DNA from: Sipunculus nudus
Taxonomy: Eukaryota > Annelida > Sipuncula > Golfingiida > Sipunculidae
Assembly (NCBI GenBank): GCA_026874595.1
Contig: JAPPUL010000069.1
Coordinates: 1,550,001 to 1,614,000, forward strand
DNA length: 64,000 bases
Direction of reading: 5' to 3'
Shown: positions 62,023 to 64,000 of the stretch, piece after piece
Layout of the letters: each line of letters begins with the position of its first letter
Position numbering within the stretch: the first letter of the stretch is position 1
Program-made: the position numbers and the translations under genes
The notes under the pieces: generated by a model
The model's input: the letters and a program-made list of their open reading frames with translations, nothing else
What the model was told of the DNA's origin: nothing
Databases searched by the model: none

Positions 62023-64000
62023 ATGGATAATAGTTATTATTGTGAGCATAAGAATTTATGTTCTTTAAGTTTGAAAGCACTTGGGAAGAAGAATATGGTA
62101 TTAATCATGCCCTGTTTATCGTTTCCAATAAGCAAAGAACGTGATACAGGAGTGGGCTCACCCTACACAAAAAGCGCCCGAGATTTCCTATTATTTTTAA
62201 AAGGGTATGGAATAAACGCTCTACAGTTGACGCCGAAAGGGCTAACTAGCAAGGGGGACGCATCTCCCTACAGAAGTAGTATATTCTCAAGACATTTTCT
62301 ATTAATAGATTTATATGCTTTAACAAGAGAGTCCTGGTGTAGTCTTCTTAAGGGTGAGATTTTCGAAGATATAGTAAGAGGAAAGCCTAAAGAAAGCCCA
62401 GATAGGATTAGCTATGAGTATGCATATGATGAATATATAAGTGCCTTAAAGGAAGCTTATAAAGAGTTTAAAAGGAAGCTTACTAAGGTTAAGCGGGATG
62501 GGTTAGGAGGAGCAAAAGAAGAGGGGGAGAGGCTTTTCAATCTTGAGGGGGAGTATAAAGAATTTGTAAAAAGCAATATAGATTATTTATATTCAGATGG
62601 ACTATATTACGTCTTAAGCCTAAAGAATAGAAGCGATGATTGGATACATGGATGGGGAGATGAGGACAAGGAACTTGGTAAGGTAGTAAGAGCAAAGCTT
62701 CGTGGTAGAGGACAAGATGGGGTATTAGAAGGTCATTTAAAGGTGATAGAGGCTGAATATAGGGAAGAGCTAGACTTTTATTATTTCATACAGTATATAG
62801 AGAACAAACAAAGCGCTAAATTTACAAAATATGCAAAAGAGCAAGGGATAAAAATATTTGGAGACAGTCAAGTATCGCCTTCAAATATGGACATATGGTC
62901 AAATCAGGAGATATTTTTGGAAGGCTATAGTATGGGAGTGCCGCCGGATTATTTTTCTGATAAGGGGCAAGCCTGGGGATTTCCGGTTTTAGATCCTGGT
63001 AAGATTTTTGTTAATGGAGAAATTGCTGTATCTGGGGATAGGGATGGGCTGGTGAGGCAACTTGGAGAAGGAGGAGAGTTTTTGCGTCGTAAGTTTCTAA
63101 GAATATTCAAAGATAGTGTAGGAGTTAGAATAGATCATATAATAGGGTTAATAGATCCATGGGTATACAAGGCGGGGGGAGGGGAGGGAGGAAGTGTATC
63201 CGGGAGCCGATTATATTCGTCTCCTGACGATATTGAGTTAAGAGGCTATTCGCATATAGATGAGAGTAAGCTATCAGAAGAATATAAAGAGAGATGGGCA
63301 GAGAAACGAGTATCAAATTTAGATGAAGAAGAGGTTAAAAGGTATGGACAAATACTTGAGATAATCTTTTCATCAGGACAAGAGATACATGGTAGTGATT
63401 ATGAACTAATATGCGAAGATCTAGGGACGCTGACGTATCCGGTAATTAAAGTAATGGAGAGATATAGTTTAGGAGGAATACGTCTAACAGAGTTTGTAAA
63501 TCCAGAAGATAAAGAACATATATACAGAGGCAAAAACGTATCTAAAAAGGATTGGATAATAGCGGGAACCCATGATAATGACACATTAATAGGTTTTTTT
63601 GAAAGCATGAGTATAGAAGATAGGAAAAAACATACAAGGATGCTTTGTGAGGATTTAAATATTGCTACAGAGGGAGAAGGGCTAAGAGAAGATATACTAA
63701 GTTCTTTATCAGAAGATATAAATAAGATGGTAGAGTTAAAGTTATCAGAATTACTTTTTAGTGAGTCTGAGAATGTACAAATTATGTTTACAGATATGTT
63801 TAAGTATAAGGAGAGATATAACATGCCCTCGAGTGTAAGTAAAAGCAACTGGACACTTAGATTACGTAGTGAACATATAGTAAAGGCAAATGATTTTAGT
63901 AAAGATCATGTAGAAGGATTAGGAGTTATAGATTTACCAAAGATATTAGAACTTGCGATAAAGGGTAGAGGGAAGGCGTTTTTAGAGGATAATGCGACTT
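62023..64000 (+). CDS. malQ: 4-alpha-glucanotransferase (GH77), spirochaete type; 3' end outside window
   Basis: At least 659 codons, open to the end of the window. Early motifs GVGSPYTKSARDFLLFL and KGDASPYRSSIFSRHFLLIDL resemble GH77 'SPY' regions. The catalytic residues fit: nucleophile Asp in VRIDHIIGLIDPW (codon 63133), acid/base Glu in ELICEDLGTLTYPV (codon 63415) and the transition-state Asp in GTHDNDTLIGFF (codon 63574). The enzyme moves glucan segments in glycogen and maltodextrin metabolism. ATG 62023 and ATG 62095 are both in frame; 62095 is nearer the family's N-terminus. Neither has a clear ribosome binding site. The gene diverges from hemW. Confidence 0.9.
   Translation, partial: MDNSYYCEHKNLCSLSLKALGKKNMVLIMPCLSFPISKERDTGVGSPYTKSARDFLLFLKGYGINALQLTPKGLTSKGDASPYRSSIFSRHFLLIDLYALTRESWCSLLKGEIFEDIVRGKPKESPDRISYEYAYDEYISALKEAYKEFKRKLTKVKRDGLGGAKEEGERLFNLEGEYKEFVKSNIDYLYSDGLYYVLSLKNRSDDWIHGWGDEDKELGKVVRAKLRGRGQDGVLEGHLKVIEAEYREELDFYYFIQYIENKQSAKFTKYAKEQGIKIFGDSQVSPSNMDIWSNQEIFLEGYSMGVPPDYFSDKGQAWGFPVLDPGKIFVNGEIAVSGDRDGLVRQLGEGGEFLRRKFLRIFKDSVGVRIDHIIGLIDPWVYKAGGGEGGSVSGSRLYSSPDDIELRGYSHIDESKLSEEYKERWAEKRVSNLDEEEVKRYGQILEIIFSSGQEIHGSDYELICEDLGTLTYPVIKVMERYSLGGIRLTEFVNPEDKEHIYRGKNVSKKDWIIAGTHDNDTLIGFFESMSIEDRKKHTRMLCEDLNIATEGEGLREDILSSLSEDINKMVELKLSELLFSESENVQIMFTDMFKYKERYNMPSSVSKSNWTLRLRSEHIVKANDFSKDHVEGLGVIDLPKILELAIKGRGKAFLEDNAT

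Overview
The window is a stretch of a low-GC spirochaete chromosome (phylum Spirochaetota). The evidence is a motility locus of about 29 kb (30715-59391) in the flgB-flgC-fliE-fliF ... flhA-flhF-flhG-sigma-fapA order known from Borrelia and Treponema, together with the spirochaete collar-type gene flbB and the small gene flbD. A menaquinone gene of the futalosine route (mqnD), a GuaB3-type IMP dehydrogenase and large-type NAD glutamate dehydrogenase argue against Borrelia itself. I cannot place the genus. Most genes lie on the + strand, which is visibly purine-rich and looks like the leading strand. The few - strand genes have a different base composition. TTG and GTG starts are frequent.

Layout. 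1-4982 (- strand): 5' part of a large NAD-dependent glutamate dehydrogenase, a DinB-like protein, a membrane-anchored Ntn-hydrolase (C45-like) and a frameshifted lipoprotein gene. 5080-7711: tRNA-Leu and tRNA-Gly, trigger factor, an ArgA-like acetyltransferase, then tRNA-Cys and tRNA-Leu. 7818-13545: the classic rpmH-rnpA-yidD-yidC-jag-mnmE run. 13562-16929: a soluble CapD/FlaA1-type sugar dehydratase facing the - strand pair mqnD-hisC. 17216-21722: pyrG-guaB3-guaA (CTP and GMP synthesis). 21732-28195: two related cell-envelope proteins of unknown function, a HEAT-repeat protein, dxr, rseP and a small membrane protein. 28326-30395: an M20 peptidase and a DedA protein.

30715-60146: the motility locus. 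It encodes rod (FlgB, FlgC, FliE), MS ring (FliF), export ATPase complex (FliH, FliI, FliJ), collar (FlbB), hook (FliK, FlgD, FlgE), stator (MotA, MotB), FliL, switch (FliM, FliY/FliN), export gate (FliO, FliP, FliQ, FliR, FlhB, FlhA), placement and number GTPases (FlhF, FlhG), a FliA/WhiG sigma factor and FapA. Three genes of unknown function are embedded in or attached to it. The locus ends with a Sua5/YrdC protein and, convergent with it, hemW. A spirochaete-type 4-alpha-glucanotransferase runs off the right edge.

Points most worth following: (1) FlgE has Ser where other spirochaetes are reported to have the Cys that cross-links hook subunits through lysinoalanine, and it has no Cys at all; (2) fliG is missing from its usual place between fliF and fliH; (3) a lipoprotein gene is out of frame in a 5-A tract just after a start codon with a strong ribosome binding site; (4) many gene ends carry short tandem duplications, several including the stop codon, and one is an 11-copy G-run array; (5) the IMP dehydrogenase is of the CBS-less GuaB3 type. 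No mobile element, CRISPR array, phage or defence island was found.
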